NCBI GenBank assembly: GCA_963082975.1 | Contig: OY720345.1 | Span: forward strand, 34,356,611 to 34,420,610 | Length of the DNA stretch: 64,000 nt | DNA from: Labia minor | Taxonomy: Eukaryota; Arthropoda; Insecta; Dermaptera; Spongiphoridae | Reading direction: 5' to 3' | Shown here: in pieces, positions 14,418-29,400 of the stretch | How positions within the stretch are numbered: position 1 is the stretch's first letter | How the letters are laid out: every line of letters begins with the position of its first letter | Translations under genes and position numbers: made by a program | Notes under the pieces: generated by a model | Databases searched by the model: none | What the model was told of the DNA's origin: nothing | What the model saw: the letters and a program-made list of their open reading frames with translations, nothing else

Positions 14418-17400
14418 GTATTATCAAAAAATATTATTATTTTTTTTATTTTATTTTTACTTTTGAGTGAATGTTTGTATTCTTGAAGGGAATGTCTTTA
14501 GAAACATTCAAGGGTGTAATCGTGGAAAGAAAAGCAAAAGCGAAATACCACTTGTCGAAATCACTAACAGCAGTCAGCACCCTCTTTACGCAGCCTCTTG
14601 ATCTTTGTTCCCTCAACCCCTTTCCAATTTCTTCAACTAAAAAAACACTTTTTTCACCCTTTAGTTTAACATCCTTAGTGATCTTTGAGACATTTCAATT
14701 CATCCCTCTTTTCACATATTAAAATATGTTTTTATGCTTTTTTTTAAATATTTATTTTATGTTTTTATTATATTATTATATTTATACTTTAAACATTTTT
14801 TTATGTCAATTATTTACTTGACTTTAAGAAGGGTTTTGATTTATCATGAATAGAAAATGTTTTCAGTGTATATTTTCATAATATGACATATACTTAAGCC
14901 TCCATTTCATTTTATTTTATTATAACGTTTTTATCAACTTTGCTTTATGTCTGTCTGTCTGTTCGCCCTTATGACAAATTGAAATCGATTTTTCATCAAC
15001 TTAAAATTGAGCTAGACTTTTAAATTTTTTTATAGATATTTCATTGGATCCCTATAAGGTATAAAATAAATATAATTGAATTATATTTAATTAATTTTAA
15101 TGTAATTAACAAATTTATAGAAGAATTGCTTCATATTCAATTAAAAACGTTGGGCGCTTTTAGTTTTCATTTGATTTCTATGCAATTAAATTCCTTTATA
15201 GCGCTATAATTTATATACTATATACATACATATCACACTAAAAAACTTCAATTACAAGTCACACTATTTCTTCTAATAATCAACCGTGATAATAATTGAT
15301 ATGATTTCTTTCATATAATATTATGTTTAAAAAAAAGCCATTATAATTATTTTCTTTATCTTCAATAATGAGAAAATAATATTTATTTACAAATAAATTA
15401 ACTTTAGAAGCTAATCAATAATAAGAATAAAAGTTCTTATTAAATCACTCAAGTTTTAATAAGAAATGTGGGGAAATTAAGAGAGTGATGAAACAATTTA
15501 CAGAAAATTATTATAAATAAGGAAATTGAATTGTGAACCTATATATTAGTACAAGTATTTAAAATCTACTGGATCATCCTATAATAAATAAAAAAAAAAC
15601 ACTGATTTTTTTATTAATGAACAAATCATTACGAAATAAGAATTGAATTTCTATAAATAATAAAAATAATAATAATATAAATATAAAAAAAATTTATAGA
15701 ATAACGTTTTTCCAATGGGCTAAAAAGAATAAAATAATTTTTCTATAAGCCTGACAAAATTTACGGATGAATTGCTCCATATTCAACTAAAAACGTTGGG
15801 CGCTTTTAGTTTTCATTTGATTTCTATGCAATTAACTTCCTTTATAGAGCTATAATTGATATATATATACATACACACTAAAAAACTTCATTAACAAGTA
15901 ACACTATTTCTTCAAATATAATCAACCAATTTGGATTTGATTGATAATATGTAAATTTAATAAAAATTATTTTAAATATTGATACATATTTTGATATAAG
16001 TATATTACAGTGAAAAATAATAAAAGATTAATTTCTTAGCACTTAACCTATCAATTTTATTGCATGAAAAAAAAATTTGTCAGTTTATGTGTTTAATAAA
16101 ATTTTTATTATTACAAAAATTTGACTTGATTTTTCATATGAATAAATAAAACTAAATGTGCCCAACGTTTTTTGTTGAATATGGAGCAATTCATCCGTAA
16201 ATTTTGTCAGGCTTATAGAAAAATTATTTTATTCTTTTTAGTCCATGAAAGGTTATTTTATAATTTTTTTTTTATATTTTTATTATTTATGTTATGAAAA
16301 TCAACTTATCTTGATACAAATTCTTGTTAAAGTATTTACAACCTCTCATTCTTGTCTATAAAGTTGTTTTACTTTATTCGATATTCTCTACATTTATTAT
16401 ATTATAACTAAGTAAAAAAAAAAGTTGAACTATGTTCGGGACACTTAATAACATCTTCATTAAATAGCTTTGACCTTTGTTGAAGCAAATAATTAACCCT
16501 CCGCTCCTTACCCTTCAGTGACCCAATTCATTAAAAAAAGAAAATATCAAAGACAGAATTGTTAATTAAGAAACCTTTTCAGTGATGAATCGATTAGATA
16601 AGTTGACGTCAACATTCTTTCTCACTTCTTTGGAATAAATTATGTGTGGATGAACGGTTTAAATCATATGCATATTGTTTAAAGGATAGAAGCAACAAGT
16701 AGTCGCTTTCACGAGAATATATGATATATTTTTTTCAGGAAAAGGATGTGTTTTTCAGAAAATGAATGCGAAAATTTTCCAAATCAGTCTATAATAAGAT
16801 CTTTAATAATAATTTCTTATAATTTATTTATTTGTTTTAATTAAAAGACATATATGAAAAGAATTAATTAATAAAACCTAACACAAAGAAAAGATTGTAA
16901 TTAATTTATCAAAATCCATTCAAGATAATGTACCCCAGTACGTTAAAAAACAATGGCATATTAAAAAGTTCACCAACTCACCCAATAGACCTGATTCACA
17001 ATATTTTGAAGTTGTTTTGTGCATGGAAAAGTTTTCTACTCTATAGCTGCCATGCTTGTTAACAACCAACAAAAACTCATTCGATTGAATATATCTCAAT
17101 AGTGTTTAATGTTATTTAAACTCGATTCTATTGAGTTTCTTTGACAGTTTATTTCAGTAAATGGGAATCATTTAAAACGAAATATTTCATTTCAATTTAA
17201 TCCACTTTTCAAAAAATGTGAAAACTTCATTCAATCTCTAAAAAGCTACAACTAAATAGACTTTAAGAGTTCTACAATACATTGAAATAATAAAAAAATA
17301 ATTTCTCAAAAATCTTGTGTTATCATTGTTTTTCTATCGATTCTTTTTTTTAAATGAAAAGTAAAAAATAAAATGCAAATATAAAAAAAGATAAAACAAG

Positions 17401-20400
17401 ATTGCAAAAACCTTTCTAACAAATTGTAGATTGTAATAAATATGACTATAGTCTAGATACAAAATGTTAAGACCACCGAAGTCGAACTGATGAGCTCTTT
17501 CATAGAACAAAATATCTTTAAAATAATCTTATTTGGACTTTCAAGATAAGTGTAGCAAAGAAAATGCAAAAGGAAAGAAAATCCTATCTATAGAAGGCTA
17601 GTATATTAATTTTGAGAATGACGAAAATGTCAAAATGTTAAAATGTCTTTTTCAGAGAGTAATGAAAAATGTCAAACGGATTCAAAGGGATTTAGATTTT
17701 GAAGGGTTAAAGATAGAGCAAAAAAAAATTGACTAAATAATTTTATGAAAATAAAGGAAACGATGATATCGGATCTTATTAAATTTCTCTCTTGCATTTT
17801 TTTTTATTATTAAAAAATAAGACATCTGATTTAAATAGATTAACTTCAAAAGTAGAAATGAACCCTTTCTATAAAGGATTTATCATTTGAAAGTTTGCAT
17901 GGGTTATATTTACAGGGAGGCCAGGGTGGCACTGTTGTCGGGCCTTCTCAACCGGTTGATTGTCCAACAACAGCGCCACCCTCACGTTTACCTTTTTCCC
18001 GTCATTATACTTAGACATTTTGTTCATTTAAATTCAGAAAAAATTAATATTAAAATGAAAAAAAAAAATCAATAATTTCAATAGATTTATATAAAAAGAT
18101 AAAATAATATATAATTAATATTATTTTATTTGTTTAAAATTATTTTGTAGATTTAATTTTAAATTTATAAAACAGAAATTTTTAGTGATTGATTAGTTTT
18201 AGGAAAATATTATTTTATATATAAAATAGATTATGTGACCAAAATATCTTACGTTTATAAAAGTACTATCGATTACATAGACTATATTTATCAATTTTTG
18301 TGTCATTATACAACTAGAAAGTTATGGCCCCATCAACCACATTCCCTCCTCCCAACGGTCTCTTTTTCACTTCAAATTCTTTCTTATTTTCGTCTTGGTG
18401 TACCCATTTGCAAGATTGTCTTTCCATAAATAACATTTCACTAAAATTTCTTGTTTCATATCCTGCTCGCCTTCACCTTTTAATTTAATAATTCTATCTA
18501 TATTTGGTAATATTCTATAATCCATCAGTATGTAATCTCTACCATTTTCCAATAATCCATATAATCCCTACATGGATTATCACAATCGTATTATAAATGA
18601 TTAAAAATAATCATTAATTTTCAAACACCAAGTAACATTTTTCAATGAAAATTAGAAATTGGATTTAATGTTATATAGTTCTCTTATTATAATTATAATA
18701 TTATATAAATAATATATTAATTATAATTTTAATAGTTTCATAAATATAAACAAAAATATTTTGTTATCTATTAATTATAAATTATTTTCTTGATAATAAA
18801 ATAACATATATAACTAGTATATTATTTGAACGACATTGATTCATTTCTTTATTTTTGGATATTATAAATATAATATATCTACATACCAAGTTGTATGATA
18901 AAAGATCTAAAGAAAATTTAAATGACTTTTAGTAATCTTATCTTATTATGCTAGCTAAAATTGTTTGTTTGTTGTTTAGCCATGGGTTCTCAAAAACCGT
19001 TCTAACGATTTTTTTCAAATTCACATTAGATATAGTATTTATAAAGAAAAATTGAGTTTTATTGATCATATCTCTGGAAAAATACATATTCATTAGTTTT
19101 TTTTTAATTTAAATGTTAAAATGTGACGTCACTATGTCAACCATGTTGAAATTTGACTCCCGCCTTTTTTTAAAGGATATTGTATTAATATTTTTTTATA
19201 TTTAAAATATTTTAAAATTCATTATTTAATTTTGAAATAAAATTAAAAATATATATTTTAATAATATTTTATGATTATAAATTACGATATATATTTATCA
19301 TCAACAAAAAAAAATATTCATGCACTAAGAAACATAATAATACATATTTATGTATTATTGAGGACCCCAAGTTCCAATCATTTTAATCAGATTGATGCAA
19401 TGATGCAACATTTAATAATTGTAATAAATAATTAAAGAATTGTATATCAATATTTTTTAAAAGGTCGAGCGAGAGCTCGGTGTCCTAGGTATTAATATTT
19501 CCAGTCAAACCCAATAATAATGAATTATAATATTATATTTTAATATTTAAAATCAATAAATATGAAATATATAATAATGATTTTAGGATATTGAAAATAC
19601 TTGTTAGTTATAGCGAGAGAAAGTATTATAATATATATAAAGTAAGAAATTTGGTTTATTAAAAATATATACGATAAAATTATTTAAAGTTTCATATTAT
19701 GTGCTTTAATTAAATATTTAATAATTATTTTTCTAGTTATTTGGTTAAATTGTCCCTTAAATGTTATTTTATTAATGTAATTAATTTTCTTCATCTCTTA
19801 TAAAAATTAATATTCAATTTCATTTTTAATATGAATTAATTTATATTGTATATTTATTAAATTACTTCATAACTATTCTTTTTAATTAAATATTTTGTTT
19901 ATTGGTTTATCTTAAATATTTAATTAGTAAAATTTCTCTACGAGTTTAAATTACTCGTATCTGACCAAATTAATTTTATTTAGTTTGAAGCCTTTGAAAA
20001 TAGCAATGTTATTCGAGGCTTCATATATTCGAGAAAATAGAAGATAGAAAATAATCGATTCATTGAACAATTTCCAAAGAATAAATTAACAGGTATCAAA
20101 TTCTTAAAGTAAATAAATTGTAGATCTCTGAAATCTGAAGTGGTTTGATCTTTTTCATTTGAAAATGTCATCGTGAAGGATTCCGATCTTTTTCAATTCA
20201 CTTTTATCGACAATTGAAATGAAATCAGAATAAATTCAATTGAATCAAATTACTTTACTTTATAAAGAATTCAAGGTGATAGACATGAATTATATAAACA
20301 TTTTATAATTTAATTATTATGCTTATTGAAACGTGAGCATCATTATCGAAAATATTTGCAAATTTAGCCAGAATTGTTTTTTTAACAATTTTCAAGAAAC

Positions 20401-23400
20401 TGAATTTGATTTTTATTTTAATTTTAAATTAGTACAATTATTTTATTTTTTTAACAATATAAATAGATTTGGTAATAAATAAAAAATGTCCTTAACTACA
20501 CAGTCATTTTGTTATTAAATTTAAATGTCAATTTCAACAAAAATAAATAATAAAATCAATAGGTTAAAAGTCAGTAATTAAAAATACAAAGTTTTAAGTT
20601 TCAATTTAAATTTTATTCGATAGTTACGTCATTAACAGATGCATGTATTATACTGCTCATAATATAACTCTTACGATCAGTATACTCAGTGTCGGTAATC
20701 TGCTCATTGTATAATTCATGCTTCTGATGATGACATAACTGTAGAAATGATCATAACGTATAATAAAATTGAAACTTGAAACTTATAACCTTGTGTTTTT
20801 AATAACTTACCATTAATCTATTGATTTTATTATTATTTTTTAGTATCCTTTGATAAATTGAAAATTGTTAAAAAAATTAACAGGTTAAATTTTCAAATAG
20901 AGATAAAATGTGTAATCTTTAAATCTAGTCTAAAATAGACACATTTAGTAGATTTTTTTCTTCGAAATAAAAATTAAAATTAAAATCAATTACTTATATA
21001 CAAAAAGTAAAAGCATGAAAAAGATTAAAATAAAAAATATTAAATAAGAATAAGGACATGAACAAATGTTAGTTTCACTAAATTTTCTAAAAGTCTGTTT
21101 TTATCGAATTCTAATATTCCAAGGATTTTCTTGATAGGTTAGTCTCCTTCCCTTTAGCAATCGTAGAGAAGGAATATACCAGAGAGAACAAAGACAATTT
21201 TAAATTCCAGTTTTTTTATATTTTTAATTTTTAATTATTGTCATATTCCTTTATAAATTAATTGAATAAAATACAAGTTTATTATTGCTATTTCAGAGGG
21301 AATATTAAATGTCCGTTCCATTGGGAGATAGCATAACACCTTTGAAAATTAGGACTTGGTAAATGATACTTTGTACATCATTGAAAATTCTGAGGAAATC
21401 TCTTAATTATTTATTTAAAACAAAATTGTAAAATATTAATTTTAATTCATTTCCCTTCACAGTTCATGAATTTAATTTTCTACATTTTTTTCTAATGGAT
21501 TATTTAATCTTTTGGATAAATAATTATATAATTTATACGTTTCTCTCTGTGGTGATTAAATAGATGAAAATTGACATTGACAGGGACCATGATGATGAGT
21601 CGTCTGTCTTTGATGCGGTGTCCAAATTAAATGAAGTGCGAGGTGTCAAAGGACTTGGACGATTCTTTAAACAAATTGCACAAAGCGCTCGGTCAGGCAG
21701 TCAGGATGACTTTCTCGGTTGTGTAAATATTCCACTCCAGGTAAATGAATCCATTCTTAAAATTATTTAATCTCTTGATTATTGATTGTATCCTAAATTT
21801 ATTTTTATCATATTTTATTTCTCCCATGTTGATTTATTAGGATATCCCATCAACTGGTTTGGATTGCTGGTATAAATTAGAAGCACGTACTCAACGTAGT
21901 AATATCCAAGGCAGGATACGTTTGAAGCTTTGGTTGTCCACACGAGAGGATAGAGGCAACAGTGAGGAAGATAATTGGTCGGAAATTCGACAACAAGAGC
22001 GTTTGCATGCCATCTTCATCAGTCACGAATTAGCTAAAGCACAAGTAAAGAATTTAATCTAATTAACAAACGTTAATATATGATAATAGTGGAACAATCA
22101 TTATATAGTAATATTTTAAAATAATGATATATTATCTATTGTAGACATTAAATTATTTTATTTTTTATTTTGATAAATCAAGATGTATTTTGTAAAAAAT
22201 ATAATGAAAGAATTTTAACTAATAGGTATAATTAATATTAGACTATTTCTAAGAGTACTTAGTAACCAATTATTGAGGAAAATAATGTTTTTAGTTCAAA
22301 TTAATCCATTAAAATTGAATTTAATTTAAATTTTTAAATCGTTTGATATAAAATTTTCTTAGTAATATTTTGTTTATGTTCGATAATCTTATTTTCCTAT
22401 TAAGTACATTATTGACAGATTACTTTGACTTTAGTCCAGAGATTCTCAGCCTATGTGACATGGCACTTTTGTGTGCCGCGAGATTTTCAAAAATGTGCCG
22501 TCAAATTAGTGCAAATGTAAAGAGGCTCTTAAACATTTCCGACTTTTTTTTCTAAATTTTTTCAATTTGGTTCTAAAAAAGAATAAGGTGAACCGTTTTT
22601 GGGACCACTTTTTTTCAAAATGGTAAACTTTTACACTTATATTTTTCTTTGTATGCCGCCAAATTTTTAAACCGTTAAAAATGTGCCGCGGTAAAAAAAA
22701 AGGTTGAGAATCACTGCTTTAGCCTAATGAATGTTTTCAAAAATTTCAAAATTTATTAGATTCTGTTGTACGAAAATAATCGATATTTTTTTCTTTCTGA
22801 ATGACAAAACAAAAAATATAAATGTTAATAGAAAAATTATTTTTAATACTTCATTATTTTGTTATATATATTATATTAAATCATTCGGTTGTATAATTGT
22901 TCGTTTTTTTAATTGTAGTGTCCAAGCTGGAACTGGAGTGGTGAACTACCTCAGGTAGCACTGACAATTCTCCATCAGCACGCTATTCAAGGAGATGTAA
23001 CTGAACTTCAACTTGCTATGGTACGGTGGATAGCCTTTTCCAGGAAATCTCTGGAGACTCCTTTGGAATTTAAGTTGCTTCATCGTCTTTTAATTGAATT
23101 GGACAATCAGTGGCCAACTGAAAATCTCTCAAAAGAGGAGGTACGGTATATTGAAATTTAAATTATGTGTATTATTATTTTTTTACCAAATATATATATA
23201 TATATACAATTAGGTACAATTTACATATAAAGTCTATTGCAATTGAGTACTTATGTTCGGGTTTTCTACTTTAAAGAAATTATTAATCTCTTTGTAAATA
23301 ATCGAGTAGAATCATTTTAGGAGGGACTAAATATTCTAAATAATTATTAATAAATTCACGTGGTATTCTTGGTATATATTTCTATTTAATTTAAAAAATT

Positions 23401-26400
23401 AGAAACAAAAATGAACATTAGAAAAAATATGAAATAAGTGGAAAGACTAATGAGGAAAAACGAAAAATGTTTTAATATAATTAATATGAAAAAATATATA
23501 AAAAATAAAATATCGATTTACAATATTAATTAATATCGTTAATATAATAATGGGAAATGCAGTTATATAAAAAACAAAATTATCAATGAATTTTTAAGTG
23601 GAAGTAAACGAAAAAGATATATCTACGGTACTCGAAAGTTCTTGGCCGCAACAACCACATTTCTCCAAGTGTCCCTATTCTGACACCATAACCATCCAAC
23701 CCCTACCCTCTCCCAACTCTTTCACGTCCCTTCCTACATTGTCCATCCAAGGCGTCCTTGGTCTCCAAGCGGAAGTTTCCCAATCGGGAATATAGTTTTC
23801 ATCATTCTTTCATCTCCCATTCTAGCCACGTGCCCTTCTCGATAAACAAAAAAGATACTATATTAATAAATACACAATCTCTCAATAAAAAAACTATAAG
23901 TATATTGAAAGCTAGTCATTTTATTAAGAATTCTTTAGAGAATTCAAAGTTCCCTAAATCTTTATAATCCAAATAATATCGGATTAAAGACCGAAAACCT
24001 GAACATTCTGACTCATTTTTTATAGTTTTGCCAGCCAATATATATATATGGGGTATATATTATGAAAGAGAGAGAGAGAGAGGGGGAAAAAATTCAATCT
24101 CGATATAAATGTATATATATTTTGCAAAAATACAAGCGGATATATTTATTTTCTAAAACTAATAACCAGTGAGTGATCTAAACTATAATTTAGTAAAACA
24201 AACATGGAATCCAAATGGAAAAAATATTACTGTAACTAAATAAATTAAATATACTATATATATATAAATATACATACCATAAAATGCCCGTAATTTTTTT
24301 TTTTTTTTTTAATAAAACTATTAATTTAGCTAAAAATTATTTCTTGTCAAGAGTAATTAAATAAATAGGAAATAAATAAAACTAATTATTTTGAAACCAT
24401 GGTCATATAGATATATAAATTTTTTAAACTCCTGCTGATATTAACTTTTATTCAGCTCATCGTTCGAATTAATAAAAAAACGAAAAATTTTTATCACAAA
24501 AAGTCATTATTTATTATTTGTTTATATTTTATTTATATTAGCTAGAATAATTAAATTTATTGTTTGGAAAAAGAGTTTGTTGTTTAGAACAATATTTTAA
24601 TGAATATATATATTTAAATATATATTAAATGAAATTCAATGATTAATTTCATTCATAAATATATACTTATATATATATATATATATTGCAATTGTCACCA
24701 AATAGCATTTAAGGAAAGTGAGTGAGGAAAGAAATAATTTTATCTAGGAAAATATGTTGAAAATATTCCACTAATACAATTTATATTTATTTTATATATG
24801 ATGCCATCTCACTAGACAGATTTCAACCCCTTTAAAAGTTTATATTCATTTATTATTTATTTTCAAGTTTATAACTCAATTATAAATGTTCTATTTTCAA
24901 ACTCTAATCTTCCTTTTCATGTGTGGTAATTTTTTTCTGAAACGCTTTCCTATTTCAGGAGGAATGTTTAGCTGAATCGTTTAACTTGTTCATTGATTAT
25001 GGACTTCAACTTATTCGCAAACATCGACAGTTCTTTTTGCCGAACAATCGAACGACGATGAATCGATTAGAATATCTGCTCAGGTAGAGGGTTTTTGATT
25101 CCTATTTCAATATGGATGGCGATCGGAATATTGGTTTTGTTCTCAGATGCTTTAGTCTACTCTCCACCATGAAAGCTTTTTGGAAGTGTTGTCCATTCAA
25201 CAAAGAAATTCGAGGCGAGATCATTACGGCATTGAAAAAAGGAACCCTTGAATGGTAAGTGATTCTATTTATTCAAAGGAATTCTTACTTCCCATTGTCA
25301 TTCCTTTCTCACTTTTGTATATATTATAAAAATTTAAAATCGGATCCATAATGTGAAATAAATGGAATTATTTTCAAAGATTTTATAATTTAAAGTATTT
25401 AATTTAATTGAAAATTAATTAAAATTGAATTTAATCTCTAAATTAATTGTTTTTTTTTAATACTTCAAACGAAATATTAATTATGAATCTTTTTACTTTT
25501 TAAATCTTTCAAATTACGTAATATTTATTTAATTGATTATTTTTGTCAAATGAATTTAAGATAATATAGAATTGTTAAACATTTCTACGTTTATGCTGGC
25601 ATGATATTGAATTTTGTTATTTGTCGAATTTAGAAGGTATTAATTTTTTTTCTGTAAAAAAAATATATATTCAAAAAAATAAATTCTTAAACAAAATTTG
25701 TTCGTTATAATATATAAGATTATATATAATTCATATCTAAATTTAAAATATTCTACAGTTTGAATGAAAAATAAAGAAATGATGTAAATAAATAAATACA
25801 AACAGGGTGGAAAGTGGGTGATGAAGTGCGCCTGCTTACTGTGTATCACTAAATGTCTATCTCCCAGGGGTAAAAATATTTATTTAAAAATTTAAAACTA
25901 TTTATTTATTAATGAGAACGAATTGAATATGTTCCTTGTTTAAGGTACTTTAAACTACATTTACTATCAATTACAGACTTGTTTACTAAAATTTTTTGAT
26001 AAAATATAAGATAGGTATATACATACAAATTTGTATTCAATCAATCAATCAATTATCAATTTTATTAGGTTGAGTATAAAGTAAATTAGTATTTCACGAG
26101 TAAAGTTTTGTCATTAAAACAGTTCTAAAATTTAGTTACTATTCCTTCTTTGGATAGTTTATGTATCTCTGTATTATTCAATTAATTATAATAGTAATTA
26201 TTTTGCAAGCGTGTTAATATGGAGAAAAATCAGACGTACTTTATGTGTTTGATGTTATTTTATTTTCGAAAAGGAAAAAACAGCTAAAAGTAAGATATCT
26301 GCACGGAGAAAATGTCGTAAGTGAACGCGTATGCTAGTATTGGTTTGCAAAATTCCGTTCTGGCGATACATTATGTGAAGATCTGGAGCGCTCAGTCAGA

Positions 26401-29400
26401 TCATAGTTGATGAAGATCAGCTGGAGACACTGGTTGAAAATAGCCGGCATCTTACATTTAGAGAGATGGCAGAGATGGTTTCAAAAAGCTGTGGTGAATA
26501 ATTTGCTTAGATTAGAAAAGGTTTGTCGTTACGATATATGGATGTCACGCGAATTGAGTGAACGAAACCTAAGAGCCGAATCTTTATCTGCCATTCACTG
26601 CTCAAAAGTAATAATTCCGTCCCACATTTTAAAGCATATGATTACCGTTGATGAGAAGTGGATATTCTACGATAATGTAAAGTGTAAAAGATGGAAAACG
26701 AGATGAGCCCCATGAAACCACACCGAAGCAAAATATTAATGTCAAGAAAACTATGGTTTGCGTATGATGGGATTTTAAAGATATTGTGTATTTTTTGGCT
26801 TCTTTCGCAAAATCAAACAATTAATTCCGAGAAATAATATGCTCAACTTGATCGCTTGAAAGTAGCAATCGATGAATCGTTATGGAGTCATATTTCATCA
26901 AGATAACATTCGACCCCACGTGTCTTTGACAACCCGTTAAAAATTATTAGAATTTGGGTGGTATGTTTTACCTTATCTGCCCAATCCACCTGACCTGGCA
27001 CCATCAAAATTTTATTTGTTAAATGGAGAAAAAACAATCTTTAGATGCTTGTAAAACGCAACTTGAGCAGTTTTTGACTCAGAAAAGTGGGAAATTCTGG
27101 AACGATGTAATTTTGCAATTCAGTTAAAAGTCATCAATATATTATTAAAAAATAAAAATTGTTACTATAAAAATGTGTGTGTGGTCTTTGAATTTAACCT
27201 AAAAGTACGAAATTACTTTTACTCAAACCAATAATATATCACTAAAATGATTTAAAATAAATTATTATCTCAAATAATCTTACTTTAAATGCTATTTAAC
27301 TTTACAAATAACAATATAATGTGATATATTACTCACACTTCATTTGAAAATTACAGTAGATAAAAATAAGATAAAAATAAAAGAGAGCTCATTTTATTAC
27401 TATATTATCATTTTTATTTATAATATGAAATTTATCTATTATTTAATTCAAGTCTTTTCATTATTATTCCTTTATAAAATATAACAGGTGTATCTTTAGA
27501 ATCTTTCAAACCCCTGACTATATTAAATTTCTTTAATAATTGATAACTTTTTTAATTTTTTTTTTAACGAAACTTCTTTAAGGAACATTATTAATAAATT
27601 AGAAAAAAAAAATTAAACTTCAATTAAAATCTATTTCTAATGATTTGCTAAAATTTCATACCTTTCTTTTGCCAGACTATTTTGAAAATTTCCATTCAAT
27701 AAATGAAGATGAGCGAGCGAGAGAGAGAAGGTAAGGCAAGTAAGTGATATCGATTGGAATCAATTATCTCTAATGAGAGTCTATGAAGAACATCAAAAGG
27801 ATCAAAGTCAATATCTCGTTTAATTATTTTTCAATCTCAAGTTCTTTACTTAGTAAATAGTCCAATAGCCATATAATTAAACAGTCAATTGATTTACCGT
27901 CCGCTGGGTCAAGGACTTCAATAAAGCTTTAAGTAGCATTTATCTTTGCAATAGCCTGACAATTTATGATCCATATAACACGCCTTTTCCCAGGATAAAT
28001 TGACATCCCTAAATACGAATATAAAGTGATAAAGAGGAGTTATTCCAATGAAATTACCTCACAAATCGTTAATAGTTTTGTTTATTCTTTGATATATTGT
28101 ATATCGAATTTTTTGAAATCTTATTTTTGCTTTCTTATTCTAAACATGATCTTTATTCATTATTATTAACTGGAACACCGATCTATCACTCGACCCTTTA
28201 AAAAATATTGATATACAATTCTTTAATTATTTATTACAATTATTAAATGTTACAAGTGACATCATTGCATCAAACTGATTAAAATGAATGGAACTTGGGG
28301 TCCTCAATAATAATAAATAATATTAATAAAATTTAAATAATATTTTAATGAAAAAATATTAAAAATTATTAAACTATTTAAAAATTAATTAATAAAAGAA
28401 CAATGAATAAATATATATAAATTAATAATTTAATAAAAAATAAATGAGAAAATAGATAAAAAAAAACAAAATTAACTAATAAAAATTTATAAGAATTGAG
28501 ATTTTTTTGGTGAGAGATTAATAAATAAATTTCGTAATTTGATTCTAAAATATTATTAAAATAAATATTTTTAATTTTATTTCGAAATTAAATAAAAAAT
28601 TTTAAAATATTTTAAATATAAAAAAATATTAATACAATATCAATTAAAAAACAAATGACAAAAGAGAAATTTCAATATGAATGACGTCACAAATGACGTC
28701 ATATAAATTTAAATTAAAAAAAAACTAATGAAGATTACTTTTCTCCAGGCTGAAACCAGTACAGATCGATTTATCTATATAAATATTATCTATGGTGTGA
28801 ATTTCAAAAAAATCCTTAGAGAGGTTTATTATCTCAAAAATATACAAATCTATATATATACATATATAAATATACATTATAATTTTTGCCAGTATAATAA
28901 GATAAGATTATTTCTTTATTTAAGCTTGTTTCGTTTGGTTGAAAAATAATTTAGTTCCGCTTGTTTAAAAGTGGGTGATAATTTGGCGTCCTACTGATAA
29001 AAATCCCTTTGAATTGATTATAAATTCACAAAAATATTATAAACTTTCAACCCTAATCAGTAATCATTATATAAATTTAACTTTTCTAAATGTTTAGATT
29101 GCTTACATTTCTATTTTGAAGATAAACCGATTAGGGAAGTAAAATATTTATTTTCATATTTTTGAAAATAATTAATACGTTATCAAACCTTTAATTCACA
29201 AGTCAGTCCTGGATTATCATAGAAGTAATACGTGTTTTATCTCACTTGGCAACAAATGCAATTCAAAATGATTATTGAACATGACACCGTATCCATCCTC
29301 TTAATCATACTTTAATTTCTAAATTAATTTTGATATAATTATTAATCCATTTAAACATATGTGTCACTCAGTAGCCAAAGCGATTAACTCCACATTTAAA

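Larger units (their letters stand above)
11076..21583. other. stac intron 3, 10.5 kb
   Basis: It contains family A copies (11470-11614, 13498-14048), family C copies (11627-12312, 18933-19488), a TA tract, a TTA tract, a foldback element with a partial copy (15110-16285), a GC-rich hairpin near 17950 and a family D repeat near 20700. I see no exon compatible with the TG|G phase. Confidence 0.65.

Noticed and set aside
14471-14722. 83-codon open frame as a gene
   Set aside because: No family resemblance, no splice or homology support, flanked by microsatellite.
17916-17985. Cassette exon of stac inside intron 3
   Set aside because: It is open in the right starting phase, but its 70-nt length breaks the frame into exon 4, and LHLDIW joins DHDD directly in the family.
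21564-21583. Alternative stac start at an in-frame ATG
   Set aside because: It precedes the acceptor that gives the conserved W-DHDD junction.
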